In this document: piece after piece, positions 22,878 to 33,930 of the stretch
Layout: the number at the start of each line of letters is the position of its first letter
Numbering within the stretch: the stretch's first letter is position 1
Origin: Perognathus longimembris pacificus
Lineage: Eukaryota; Chordata; Mammalia; Rodentia; Heteromyidae
Reading direction: 5' to 3'
Length of the DNA stretch: 64,000 bases
NCBI RefSeq assembly: GCF_023159225.1
Contig: NC_063167.1
Coordinates: 18,355,360 to 18,419,359, forward strand
The notes under the pieces: generated by a model
What the model was told of the DNA's origin: nothing
Databases searched by the model: none
The model's input: only the letters and a program-made list of their open reading frames with translations
Translations under genes and position numbers: made by a program

Positions 22878-25219
22878 AGAGAGAGGGAGCTGTAGTGTAT
22901 CCTTCAGCTGCAGCCCCTAGAGGCCCTAGCCAGGGGTCTCTGGAGGTGGTCAGGACTGTCAAGAGCTGTCTATTACCAGGGGCAGAGGCTTGCTTTTCCC
23001 AGGTTCACCCTGCCTTCCCACTGTGGGGCTGGTGCTGGTGCTGGGAGCTGGCTGCCAGCCCTGTGTGTGCTGGTTGGTCCCTGGGGCAGATCCAGCCAGT
23101 GGAGCATGGGTGGAATGACAGTAGACACATTGGCTGATGTGGTTAGTCCTCTGGGTGACCTTCTGATGCCTCACTTTTCCTCCATGGGCCACTGGAGACC
23201 ACCGTGAAGAGGACATCATCACCGATGAAGGAGCCTGGGTCCTGCCTGGAGTAGGTCTCCCAACCAGCTTCCATCCTGCAGGGCTTTGCCTGGGAGGGAG
23301 CTCGAGGCTTCCCGGGAGAAGCCACTAGGGTTAGGGCTGTTTATGAAACCTGGCTCCTCTCCAACTGTACAGCTTCATCCCCCTCCTCCTCCGATTTCCT
23401 CCAGAGTCATTTAGGGGCCTCCTTTGAGCTGGCCCACTGGGAATGAGCCCCACTTGCCCCTGCTGTGTGGGGAGCTCTGACCGTTGGGGACCCAGACAAC
23501 AATGAGATAATTGCACCATGTGCGAAGTGTCATCAAGGATAAAAAAGGATTATGAGAAAGGGATGTCAGATTTGGGGGTGTGGCCTGAGGAAGCAGAGTC
23601 ACAGGTCAGGAGGAGGCATCCATAGAGGTCAGAGAAGCAGCTTTGACCATGAGGCCCTCTGCTCTCAGGTTTAGACAAGCACTTCCCTGCATCCACAACA
23701 CCCCTGGGAAGGGCATCATGTCTCTTGTTTTATGGGGGAGGGGACTATGATCCTTTAAGGGCCAGGGCATTGTCCCCTTTCATGGACCTGGAGTGGGTCA
23801 AGGCCAGGAGGAAGATGAGCTTGGTGGTTTGAATGTCCCTATGCTTAGGTTCTGTGGGGTGGTCTCCTCCCTCCCTATGTGGGGAGCCAGTGCTCCCGCC
23901 CAGCCAATGCCTCCTAGGTGTGATCACCCCCAGAGAAATGCTAAGGTCAGATCCACATTTGGGCTTGAAACATACCAGTCATCTTCCATTTGAGACAGCA
24001 CTCGGAACCCACCCTTAGAATCAGAGGGACCACCTGGTCACTTCTCTGCCAGAGCCTCATGCATGCGCAGAGCAGTCCAGTGCTTGACTTGGAAAAGAGA
24101 GGCTGACTTGACCACGGGGAAATGATAGTGCCAGGAAGTGAGAAGCTCCTGGAACTGGTCAGGGTGCAGAACTACGGGCTCCTGACAGCGCATGTGCCTA
24201 TGCCGTGGTCATGTGCACCATTTCTAATGCTGAATTCTTTCTGATGTCCTCAATTCCCACAACCTGCTAATTGCCAATTTTCTTCCCTGCCCGGGGTTTA
24301 ACACGGTGCCTCTGAAGCAAGCTACCTACTGCGGCTCCCTCCTCCCACTTCCCTTCTTCCTCTCCGGCAGCATCTGCAAGTTCCTTCTGTGCATCTTGCC
24401 AGGGCCAGAGTTTCCCGTCCAGGGATGAAGACAGGGGAGCCAGACCAGATGTGAGCTCTGCTGCCAGGAATATTCGACTCCCTCAGGGGACCCTGGGTGG
24501 GGATCACCCAGGAAAGGACCTTGTCAATTCAGTGGCACTTTTCTTCCTAAGACAAGAAGACCTCACTTACAAGAAGCTATTTCCTCACAGGAAGGCACCC
24601 ACTTCTGAGTCCTTACCTAATGGGCATCGTTAAAGTGCTTGTCAGAGATAGGCAGGAGGCAGGAGGGGCCTGAGATGCAAAGGAATCGCTGACTCGGCAG
24701 CAGCTGGGATGCTGATCTGTGCAGAGATGGAGGCAACTCCCCCCCCCCCCCCCCACCAAACAGGCATCAGGCTCCCAAAATAGCCCCAGTCCCACATCAC
24801 ACACAGGAAGAGCAATAGAACAGGTGTGTGTTTTCTGCTTAGTGATTCCAGGTCAGTTTCTGTGGCCTCCTTGGGGGACCTGGGCATCAGGCAGCCTCAG
24901 GCAGAGCAGAGAGGAAGTGCCTCGCTTGCTCACCTGTGCTCAGGCGGGGTCTTTCTTTGCAAGGCTGCTGCACAGGAGGGGATTTGCAGGAGAATCAGAG
25001 GCCCAGACCAGGTGGTTCCTGAGATGATGGGACATTCAGCGGCGCTGCCAGTGGCTGGTGGAGCTGACTAGGTGGGTCAACATGGTCTGATGGCCTCTTC
25101 AGAGTCACTTGTGAGCGTGTGGCCTCCTTGTTACAGATGGGCAAAGTTAGCGACCTTTCCGGCAGGAGCATTGGGGCCTCACATCAAATAATCACAAAGT
25201 TTCTAGGTTCTCAGGGATT
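21611..25219. other. Unique DNA, no gene recognised
   Basis: Mostly unique and GC-rich. A MIR-like piece lies near 22415-22470. A C18 run occurs at about 24738-24754. A 231-codon plus-strand frame at 22442-23137 runs straight through the GT/GA microsatellite and is not credible as a gene. Confidence 0.45.
22788..22886 (+). repeat. Compound (GT)n(GA)n microsatellite
   Basis: GT array about 22790-22823 passing directly into GA about 22824-22866, then a degenerate GAGGGA tail. Confidence 0.95.
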
Positions 25220-25421
25220 CTTTTCTTTTTTGCTAGTCCTGGGGCTTGGACTCAAGGCCTGAGCACTGCCCCTGGCTTCTTTTTGCTCAAGCTAGCCCTC
25301 AACCTCTTGAGCCACAGCCCCACTTCCGGCTTTTTTTGTTTATGTGGTGCTGAGGAATTGAACCCAGGGCTTTGTGCATGGTAGGCAAGCACTCTACCAC
25401 TAAGCCACATTCCCAGCCCCT
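25220..25421 (-). mobile_element. Dimeric ID-headed SINE, antisense
   Basis: Starts with a T-rich tail, then gggcttggactcaaggcctg, cttgagccacagccccactt, atgtggtgctgaggaattga, and ends cattcccagcccc. An imperfect target duplication (agggattctttt at 25213, agggaatccttc at 25422) flanks it. Confidence 0.88.
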
Positions 25422-25874
25422 AGGGAATCCTTCTGTACCCCACTTTTCATGTTCTACCTGAGGGCATCTCTTCTTATACCTGACTGACCCTAAGAGTTGA
25501 ACTTCTTCCTGGTGAATCCCAGGCCAGAGAACTTAAGCAGCCACCATGGCTGTCTCTTCCCTGGTAGTTTCCTCTAGGCCCAGCTAGTGGTCTCCAGGGA
25601 ATCCTCTGTGGGGTGGCCTTGGGCATATCACTGAAATTCTCTGGAACTCCCATTCTCTCTATGTAAAATGACATGTTTGAACGCACACACTCATGTATTC
25701 TGTGGTGATGGAAATGAATGTACAGCACCAGCACAGAGGCCAGTGAGAATGTGAGGGACCAGGTTCTAGCCTCTGTGTGCCCTGCTCCCCTTCTGGGAGA
25801 CCTGACCTCTATCTTCTCTGTGGATTATAGCCCTTCTAGGCATTCTGAGTCCTTTAGAAGGGTTCTTGCGAACA

Positions 25875-25960
25875 TTTTTGCACCTGCTGGCCTCATCTCC
25901 ATCCTTTTGATGCCAGCCTCCCAAGTAGCTAGGATGACTGGCTGGAGTCACTAGCACACC
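25875..25960 (-). mobile_element. SINE fragment, antisense
   Basis: Partial B1-like half: ttttgatgccagcctcccaa, gtagctaggatgactggctg, gtcactagcacacctgac. Confidence 0.55.
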
Positions 25961-27285
25961 TGACCTTCCAAACAGTTTACAGGCTAATATAATCCTAGAG
26001 AAGTGACCACATTTAATCTTTTAACTCCTCTGTAGGAAGCTGGGCCTCCCTGCCTACCCAGCCCAAGATTGCTTGTTGTCTCAGCGGCTGGCCCCTCCTC
26101 CTCTGCATACACAGGATGTGGGGGAGCTCTAGGTTGAAGGGATGTCAGAGTGCCCCCCCTGGAAGTAAGAGAGCAGAGAGCAGGAAACATGAGGCAGCTA
26201 GTGTTACAGAGATACTATATTAATGAACCGCTTGACTAAAAGCACACAGGGTCTATTCTCCTTGCTTAAAACTTTATACTCTCTCACAGGTAGCAACCTT
26301 ACAAAACGAAATAGAAGGGGTGGAGTGGGGACACCTCTCTTCTCTGACCTTACCCACTTGCCCAAATAATTAATGTGCTCTGGGAACTTAGCAAGGGTAT
26401 TTTAAAGATGCTTATCCAGAGGTAAAAACAAAAGTGAACCCCTGGGAAAATGACTACTCCTGGCACACAAAAAAAACCCAAAACACAAAACAACTTCACA
26501 GAGAGAAATACTTATCTCAGGGATAGATACCTGTCTGGAAGGGAGCATGTGGCAGAACCTCTTTTTGTTTACAGGGATGCTTGGACTATGAAAGTTAATG
26601 AGTGGACCAACCTTGAAACATTGATAAACAATGTGGCCAACAGCACAAAGGGAGAGTCAGCCCCTCTCTCCCCCCATCCCCCTCCCTCAGCCTGCTCCTT
26701 CCCCATAAATATCTGTAATAGTAGAACACTCATTATACCCATTATCAGATGTGCCTACACTTGGGCCTGGATTGTGTGTTCTCTTTCTATTTCTCCTTTG
26801 CTTTGCTTTACTAACAAAATCTCTGGGCTCTGGGCTCAAGCAAGGGCCAGGCAGAGGCCTCCTTCCTTTGGGAGACTTCCCTGGGGCATCATGCTTTTCG
26901 GCCTAACAGAAGGAGCGAGGATCCTGGGAGAGGCTGAGGCTGAGCAGGGAAGAGGGCTCGCAGGCCCATGGAACAGGAACTGTCCCAGGCCCATGGAGGA
27001 CCCTATCTGTCCTGCTCCTCACAGCACAGAACTCACCTCTTTCCCAGCTCAGTTTGGCTCTCCTTCACTCATCACATGTTAACTAAGTGTTTTGCCATGG
27101 AGAAACACAAAGGCCCGCTGTCCTCCTGGAGTTGACATTTGAAGGAAACCAGATTGTGTCACCTCAGATGCACCTCTATCATGCAGAATCAGAAGCTACC
27201 GGGTGCTTAAGCTGCAATGTGTGGGTGTTTTCCATCTTCCTGATGTTTGCCTAAAAGCAGAACAGAGGTTTATGAAGACAAAAGG

Positions 27286-27335
27286 TCTCTCTCTCTCCCT
27301 CTCTCTCTCTTTCTCTCTCTCTCTCTTTCTCTCTG
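27286..27335 (+). repeat. (CT)n microsatellite
   Basis: CT repeats with CCCT and TTCT interruptions. Confidence 0.92.
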
Positions 27336-28089
27336 CCCATCTAGCCTAAAGATGTGAGGTAGATTCCCCTTTACCCCCTAATCAGCTCACAGATGGTGAT
27401 GGTGCCAGGAGTCTGCGAATGCTCCACTCCACTAGTTCAGTTCCTGTCTGTTTCCTTCCCCACACGTTCCTGTCTTCTCCTGCCTTTGTCCCTATTGGAG
27501 TCTGGAAGGCAGATTCTGGAGCCACTGTACTGAGTTGCTTTTTACTGAGGTCTCTCTCTTTTGATGTGCACCACACACATTACTTGATTTCTTCCTGTAT
27601 TCTGTCTTTTGGTGCAGGAGTCTGTCCCCACTGTAAACAGCTGGGGAAAGCTGTATTTTCTCCTCCTCACAGCCAGGGCAGGGAGATAGACATAGAGAAT
27701 CAATATGATATGTTCTACTTAATGTGGAAGGCAAAGAGGATGATGGCTGACTGTTCAGGGCAGGCTGCACATTTAGTGTAGTGGTCATAGGTGGACTCTG
27801 GTGGTCAGAGGACCTGGCAGAGGAGAGCTAGGACCCAGCTGACAGTGGGGAGAGCACACCACACAGAGGGCATGAGTTTGCCGTGTGTGAATAGCCAACA
27901 GGCCAGGCATCTGGAGGAGGGAGAGAGCAAGATGTGGGATGAGAGAAGGAGACAACAGAGGAGCAGTGGTCCATACCATGTAGGGACTTGGAGACTCCTA
28001 CGAGGCCTTCAGGGTTACTCAGAGGGTCCCTGGCTCTGGACAGGATTGCAGCAGAGCGATGTCACAGCCTGACTTCTATCTGAAAAAGC

Positions 28090-28255
28090 CTCTTCTCATG
28101 AGGCTGAGATCTGAGGATTGTGGTTCGAAGCCAGATGAGGTTGACTTTGGACTGTGGAACTGTGGCTGTGGACTGTGAACTGTGGAACTGTGGCTCCAAG
28201 TGGCACAAGTGGTAAGCCTTGAGCAAAAAAGCTCAAGGATCACACTCAGGCCAGG

Positions 28256-28314
<59 letters not shown>
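28090..28314 (+). mobile_element. SINE, sense, ending in (CA)n
   Basis: gaggctgagatctgaggatt, gtggttcgaagccagatgag, then a local 'gactgtggaactgtgg' duplication (28148-28193), caagtggtaagccttgagca, and a CA array at 28257-28312. Confidence 0.75.
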
Positions 28315-28315
<1 letters not shown>

Positions 28316-28589
28316 TGAGGGCCAAAGTGGGAGAGACCTGCTGGGGGAGTAAAGAGGCTCCAGCAAGGTAGAAGCCAAAGCACAAGTGGCTTTTGAAGGA
28401 AAGCCAGCAGCATGCCCCTAGAAACTCAGAAGGCTATATAGCTCAGGGGAAAAGAGGCTTGGGGCACTGGAAGCAGAATTAAATTTAAGGCAAGCAGCCT
28501 CTCCTTCTGACTGCCTGCTTGCCCATAATGACTACGAGTCTCTAGGAACTGAGCAAGAATATCTGAAAGAAAGATACTTGCCCAGTACC

Positions 28590-28700
28590 AGGGGCCACAC
28601 TTATCATAGTAGCTAGTTGGAAGGCTGAGATGGATAATCCTGATGTCAGGCCAGTCAGGACATTAAAGTTCTCAAGATGCCAGAGCAATAAAAGAAGCTG
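28590..28700 (+). mobile_element. Diverged SINE fragment
   Basis: A degenerate B1-like head (ggggccacacttatcatagt, aaggctgagatggataatcc) with no clear tRNA half. Confidence 0.4.
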
Positions 28701-28865
28701 GGTGTACTCATATGCTTCTGACAGCTCAGATATGGTGGGAAGCAAAAAGAAAGGACAGGAAGAAAGAAAGACAGAAAGAATAAAAAGAGGATAAAGGTTC
28801 AGATTATGTACTTCAGCAAATAGCAAGACCCATACACAATTAGATGTTCATACACAGTGAGACCA

Positions 28866-29046
28866 AAGGAAGATATTCTTTTTTTTTATAAAGTACTACT
28901 AGTTTAATTTTTTTTCCTCAAATTTTTATTATCAAACTGATGTACAGAGAGGTTACAGTATCATACGTTGGGCATTGGATACATTTCTTGTACTGTTTGT
29001 TGCCTTGTCCCTCATGCCCTCCTCCCTCCCCAAGGAAGATATTCTT
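28866..29046 (-). mobile_element. Short L1 3'-end insertion with 15-bp TSD
   Basis: The element body (28881-29031) is the reverse complement of the L1 3' terminus also seen at 59440-59570 (ttattatcaaactgatgtac at 28927-28946). Perfect 15-bp duplications aaggaagatattctt lie at 28866-28880 and 29032-29046. The tail contains two A-runs separated by about 20 non-L1 bases. Only about 150 bp long, so strongly 5'-truncated. Confidence 0.85.
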
Positions 29047-29103
29047 AAGAGAGGAACACAAAGATGTAATGTCTATGTGCATCTGGCTATAATGTTATGG
29101 CAA

Positions 29104-29485
29104 TGCAGAAGAGGAGAGAGTTCAAGACCACTTTTTAGAGAAGATAAAGGAGTTTATTGTCGGCAACCTGAGCCAGGCTAATATCAGAAAGAAGTTCAGA
29201 TCCCAAGAAAGAGGAGACTCCAAGTTTTATCCAAACCAGTTACACACAAACTAATCAGGTCTTTACTCAGAAAGGCAGAGGTCAGGTGGGGGTGACATCA
29301 ACTCCAGGTTAGGTGTGCAATTTCTGCCTTGTGGGCTTTCTGTTATCTATCCAGACAGCGCCACCTGGTCTGTGTGAAACTCACATTCCAGTGGACAGCC
29401 TCCCCTAGCCACATACCGGCAAAATGGTCTTTGCCATGAACATGGTTACTAGGGAGGGGGTCACTATGTCTACCTCAGCGTGACA
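29104..29485 (-). mobile_element. Probable solo LTR, antisense
   Basis: Read on the minus strand it begins TGTCACGCTGAGG (ends at 29485), has a TATA-like GGATAAAAC, a polyadenylation signal in CCGACAATAAACTCC (about 29152-29166), and ends CTCTTCTGCA at 29104. This is the U3-R-U5 layout with TG...CA ends. No internal retroviral sequence is adjacent. I found no target duplication at these exact ends, so borders may be off by several bases and the family is unassigned. Confidence 0.5.
29358..29371 (-). promoter_or_regulatory. CTCF-core-like site inside LTR
   Basis: The minus strand reads AGACCAGGTGGCGC, fitting most of the CTCF core (CCAGGTGGCGC) with mismatches at the first two positions. It lies within the probable LTR. 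Confidence 0.4.
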
Positions 29486-29621
29486 TCTCCCCAGTGGGAT
29501 GATGAGGATGAACCTTAAGCCATCTCTTTCAGTCAAGCCAGCACCCAGCATGCATCAGGAGAACAGTCAATGGATTGAAGCTCACTACTTTTAGATCCTG
29601 GACCTTGCTCTTGCCCTCGGA

Positions 29622-29710
<89 letters not shown>

Positions 29711-30109
29711 GAGATTGATCACAGGTCACATGGAAGAAATTGAGTCCAGGGAGATGAAGTGGTCTCTTCAAAGTTACATGGCTGAACTAGTGAGGGGAGA
29801 CTGAGTGCTGCCCTTGTCTGGCTGGCTCTGGAGCCCCCTGCCTCCCCTCCCCCCCCCAATGCCCAGGGCTGTGTCTGTGCCATTCTGGGCCTTCCCTGCT
29901 CCTCCCACCCCTCTGGAAAGCTTCTCTATCTCCAGCCTGAGGCAGCTGAGCAGAGGGCTCAGGCAGAGACTCCAGATGCTGGGCAGGATGGCTGATCTGC
30001 ACTCAGGCTGCTAATGGATGCTCCTCTCCACTTCCCCAGCAGAGTCAGGGAAGGCTTCTTGGTCCCTGTGGTGGGGGCTGGCTCCTCCTTTGATGGACTA
30101 GAAGCCCAG
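29486..30109. other. Unique DNA around a microsatellite
   Basis: Apart from the (GT)n(GA)n array and a MIR-like fragment near 29730-29790, nothing recognisable. Confidence 0.45.
29624..29715 (+). repeat. Compound (GT)n(GA)n microsatellite
   Basis: GT array 29626-29659 followed by GA 29660-29714 with one GGGA interruption. Confidence 0.95.
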
Positions 30110-30310
30110 TTACCATGCCTACATTGTAATTAATATAAGCATGGCATTTCTGTCAAAATCCTTGCCTGGATGAATCGCCGGCAGGAGGATTTAACTTGTG
30201 TACACAGGAAAGAGCTCAGACTTGTCCCTAATATTTATTCTGGTGACTGTAACATGCAGATAAGGTGAGTGCCTGGCGCCTGAATGCAGAATAAATTTAC
30301 ATTCTGGAAG
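30110..30310. other. Candidate conserved noncoding element
   Basis: Repeat-free AT-rich block with ATTGTAATTAATATAA (30124-30139) and an AGATAAGG GATA-type site near 30258. No coding frame. Inference from texture only. Confidence 0.35.
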
Positions 30311-31655
30311 TCACAAAGAGCTGTGTACACATGACCATATGGGTCTGGCTGGGGGCCCAGGATGGGGGACAGCCAGCTCCCACCACACAGCTTCCACCTG
30401 GTGCTGCACCAGCCTCTCAGGTCACCCCTCTCCACATCTGAGGACCTGCAAGCGGCTAGACTACTACACTCATACAATAGTGAGCTGGAATCAAGGCTTT
30501 GCTTAGATGCCCAACTGGTGTTCCAGCCCTATTCACCCTCTTCCAGTCAGAGCCTTTCCAGATTCCTGAATTTGCTGAAGCATGGAATCCCTCCCTGACC
30601 CAGCCAGATCAAGGCCCTCAGGGCTTCAATGGCAGTGTTGAACCTGACCTCTTGACTTCCATTGTCAAGTCCAGCAGGAGGAGAGGGTGTGAGCATAGTC
30701 GATGGTGAGGGAGTAGACCCCACAGGCTACAGTACATTTGCAGCCTGATGGAGCTGCCCTTGGCACTTGATGAGTAAATGGTACCTATAGGGGACAAGGA
30801 CCTGGCTGACCCCACAAGGTGAAGGGTGTAGAGTATAGATGGAGCCTTCTCTCTATCCTGTGGCACTTTGGGTTGGAAATGCCTCCTCAGGGATAGCAGG
30901 ACCAGGACTCACTGCATGTGTTTGTAGAAGTCCTGTACCATGGGGCCAGAGCCTGGCTGTAGGGTCAGATGATATCCTTCCAATCCTGGAGTTTCTACCC
31001 TCTAGTAGATTAGCCTTGGACAAGATACTTGACCTTCTCTGTGCCTCAGTTTCCCAACCTGTAAACTAGGGATGGTGAGTGAAACTACATAGTAGGTACT
31101 CAATAAATGCTCAGATCTTTGCACCATATGTTCATGCTGACCAAAACATCCCTAGGGAAAGAGGCACTAAACAAGCAAGGAGATTCGAAGGCTGGACACT
31201 GGTCTCTGCTGCTGTCCTGTCCCCTCTGGGGGCTCAGAAGACTGCCAGTCTGGTCCATACTGCTCTTGGAAAGCAATCTGCCACTCACTGCAAGTTGGCC
31301 GCCCTTTGTCCATTCACAAGGACAGGTGCACACAGGAATGGACATGCACTTCTAGTGGGGCTTTGTATTATTTCCTGTGGGCAGGGCTTCGGCAGCACCA
31401 CTGTCTGAGGATGTCCCGACCATCTGATCTACAGGCATGAGACTCCATCCAGCAGCCCTTTAGGCCAGGGGAGCCACTTTACTAAGAATAGTCCAGAAGC
31501 AGGCTCAGGAGGTAAGGGTCCACTGCTTGTATCACACACTGCAGCTCCTGATCTGGACTGCAGAAGACCTGGCTAACAGTCACTTTGGAGAGAATAGTCT
31601 GAGGATGGCCCTTCATCCTGCAAGATACACTATTTGAATTGCCTCAAAGCCCCTT
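30311..31655. other. Unique DNA with one MIR
   Basis: Unique sequence apart from the MIR at 30990-31115. Confidence 0.45.
30990..31115 (+). mobile_element. MIR SINE relic
   Basis: cttctctgtgcctcagtttc, ccaacctgtaaactagggat, then tagtaggtactcaataaatg: the MIR 3' two-thirds. Confidence 0.8.
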
Positions 31656-32230
31656 CCAGTAGGGGGTGCGGGAGCCGAGCGGATGTTTTCAATAAGAACT
31701 CACAGCCTTAAGAAAGGATGGGGTATGTGGTGGGGGGGTAGGGAAAGTGGCCCATGTACCATTCCCAAGTGATCACTTATGGGAAATAACAAACTCAAAG
31801 CACTTCCCTTCCTCCCTGACGGTCTTATCTTTGAACTGTTCTTGCCACTGACCCTGATGAATCATCCTCCCTCCCCTTTTCCCTGAATACACGCATCTGG
31901 CGGTCTTGGAAGAGAGCCTGAGATCGATGCCACATCTGGTGCTGACACCCCTGGCAGATATAGGTCCTGTGGAGACCTTGAAATACCTTGCTCAAGATGA
32001 TACTGCTTTCTCAGCCCACCTGCATCTCACCCCGCTTCCATCTGTCCCACCTGACTTCACTTTTTCAGTCTAGTCAAAAGAAACCTTAAGCTGTCAGGGA
32101 TGCCAGGCTGAAGGACACCTTGTTACCCTTCTCATGTTTTCAGTCCAATAAAATCTCTTGGCCTGTTATGTTCACCTTTTGATTCTTTTCTCTGTTTATA
32201 CTCCTGGTGCTCGAAATATTTACTTACAAC
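31656..32230 (+). mobile_element. Possible LTR relic
   Basis: A repeat-free block that ends in an LTR-like polyadenylation region (CCAATAAAATCTCTTGG at 32145-32161). Its left end holds a near-match to the CTCF core, CCAGTAGGGGGTGC (31656-31669, one mismatch). No paired end, target duplication or family was identified. Confidence 0.25.
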
Positions 32231-33494
32231 CACTACCAGGGCACTTGGTAGTTCTCATCCCTGCAAATCTGGGTTCTGCAGAGGCATCCTGGTTCCTCAA
32301 AGGGACATACAAGTGCCAGGGGACACAATAAGAGTCTGATTTATTGGCTATAGTGACTTTTTTGGCCACTTTGGTCTCATTAGGTCCAGGGATGAGGAGG
32401 CAGAGCAGGAGGCCACTGGCTCTTGGAGGTCTAACAGCAGGATCAGGTAGGACTGCACTAGTGCCATTGGAGCAGACAGCAGTAAGGTAATATGTGGGAC
32501 CCAGGTGACCCAACTGGGCAAATTACAGCACTCTCTCCTCCAACTGTGAATGAATGGCTACATCAACTCCTCCTTAGAAGGGTATGGTGGCTAGAGGCTT
32601 CCTAGAGGTGGGGGTAACCTGGGATGGGCATAGGAACGGGGAAGGGACAAGACCACTGACTGCTTTGCTCTTATGTCTCCTTCTACATTCCCTCTTTTGG
32701 GAGGCTCAGTAGCCACCAGAAAGCCAGAGAAGATTCTCCCTAAGAGTGTCATGAGTAGAGAAATGGATCCAAGTGGCCCTAGTGTGTGTGGGGAGACTGG
32801 CCTTCAGATATCCTGATGTTTTGCTTTAAAAAAAAATTCACCAATTAATTATTTTAGCATAACAGGGTTAGAGTAAGGAGAAGTTTAAAAAAAGAGAAAG
32901 AAAAACATTTCTTACTTTTCATATGGGAAATGGGAGTTAAAAGACTCAAAATGCTCATTCCTATTTGTAGCTCTTATCCTTTCTGAGCTAAGTGAACACA
33001 GGTGGTCTACTCCATAGATAGTGCTTTGGGGTAAGATGGGCGAACCCACCCCTAAAATCAGATAACCTTTCAGATTATTTTCCTTTTGCCAGACACATCC
33101 TCTCATTCTTTCTGTCTCTACCCACTTGTAAAGAGTTCCCAGACATTTACCATTTCAAAGAAAGCAGGTTTAGATAGCAGCCCCTTCTATGTCTCCTAAC
33201 CTTGTACTTTAACATTTGAAAAGAGGTATGGAGGGAAAGAAGCTTATCTGCTCTTTCATTTTACTTCCTACTTTTCATTTCTGAGTCTGATTCTTTTGAT
33301 ATTTGTTAAAAATGACATAATTTCCTCATATCCTTATCTATCTATTTATCTATCTTTAACCTATCCATCCACCCTGTCTTCTTTCTCTTCCAAAGGATTT
33401 TAATCCCTTTTAATATATATATATGTACATATATATGTGTATATATATTTTTTAATTTTCAGTTTTGCTTATTGTTGCTTGTGGGGCTAGAACT
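32231..33494. other. Unique, increasingly AT-rich DNA
   Basis: No recognised gene. A TA-rich run lies at 33413-33450 and short TCTA runs at 33340-33356. Confidence 0.45.
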
Positions 33495-33725
33495 GGGGCT
33501 TTTAAAAAATAATCTCTTTTTCTTATTTATTGACATAGTGATGTACAGAGAAGTTACAGTTTCATATGTTAGGCCTCGGGTACATTTCTTGTACTGTTTG
33601 TTACCTCCTCCCTCATTCCCCCCTCCCCCTCCCCCTTTTCCTCTCCCCCCAATGAATTGTTCAGTTGGTTTACACCAAATGGTTTTGCAAGTACTGCTTT
33701 TGTAGTCATTTGTCTTTTTATCCTC
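33495..33725 (-). mobile_element. L1 3' end, antisense
   Basis: Reverse complement of the L1 tail at 59370-59570: gacatagtgatgtacagaga, catttcttgtactgtttgtt, the C-rich tract (33617-33650), then caagtactgcttttgtagtc. Diverged. Confidence 0.75.
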
Positions 33726-33734
33726 TGTCTCTTG

Positions 33735-33930
33735 CTTTTGATATTTCCTGAACTTGGGGCTTGAGTGCTGTCCCTGAGCTCTTTTTTTTTTTTTTTGAGC
33801 CACAGTGCCACTTCCGGGTTTCTGGTGGAGATAAGAGTGTCACAGACTTTCCTGCATGGGCTGGCTTTGAACCACAGTCCTCAGATCTCAGCCTACTGAG
33901 TAGGCTTGAGCCACCAGTGCTGGGCTTCCT
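33735..33930 (-). mobile_element. SINE, antisense
   Basis: aacttggggcttgagtgctg, T15, gagccacagtgccacttccg, ggctttgaaccacagtcctc, cttgagccaccagtgctggg. Confidence 0.85.

Larger units (their letters stand above)
25422..28089. other. Unique DNA with an unresolved block
   Basis: Mostly unique. A block at about 26210-26830 has unusual composition with TATA-like and CTTT-rich 3' sequence and might be an LTR relic, but I cannot place it. A 210-codon frame at 26450-27082 has no recognisable domain. Confidence 0.4.

Noticed and set aside
22442..23137. 231-codon plus-strand frame
   Set aside because: It reads through a GT/GA microsatellite giving repetitive cysteine/valine and arginine/glutamate strings.
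26450..27082. 210-codon plus-strand frame
   Set aside because: No recognisable domain; sequence may be a decayed repeat.
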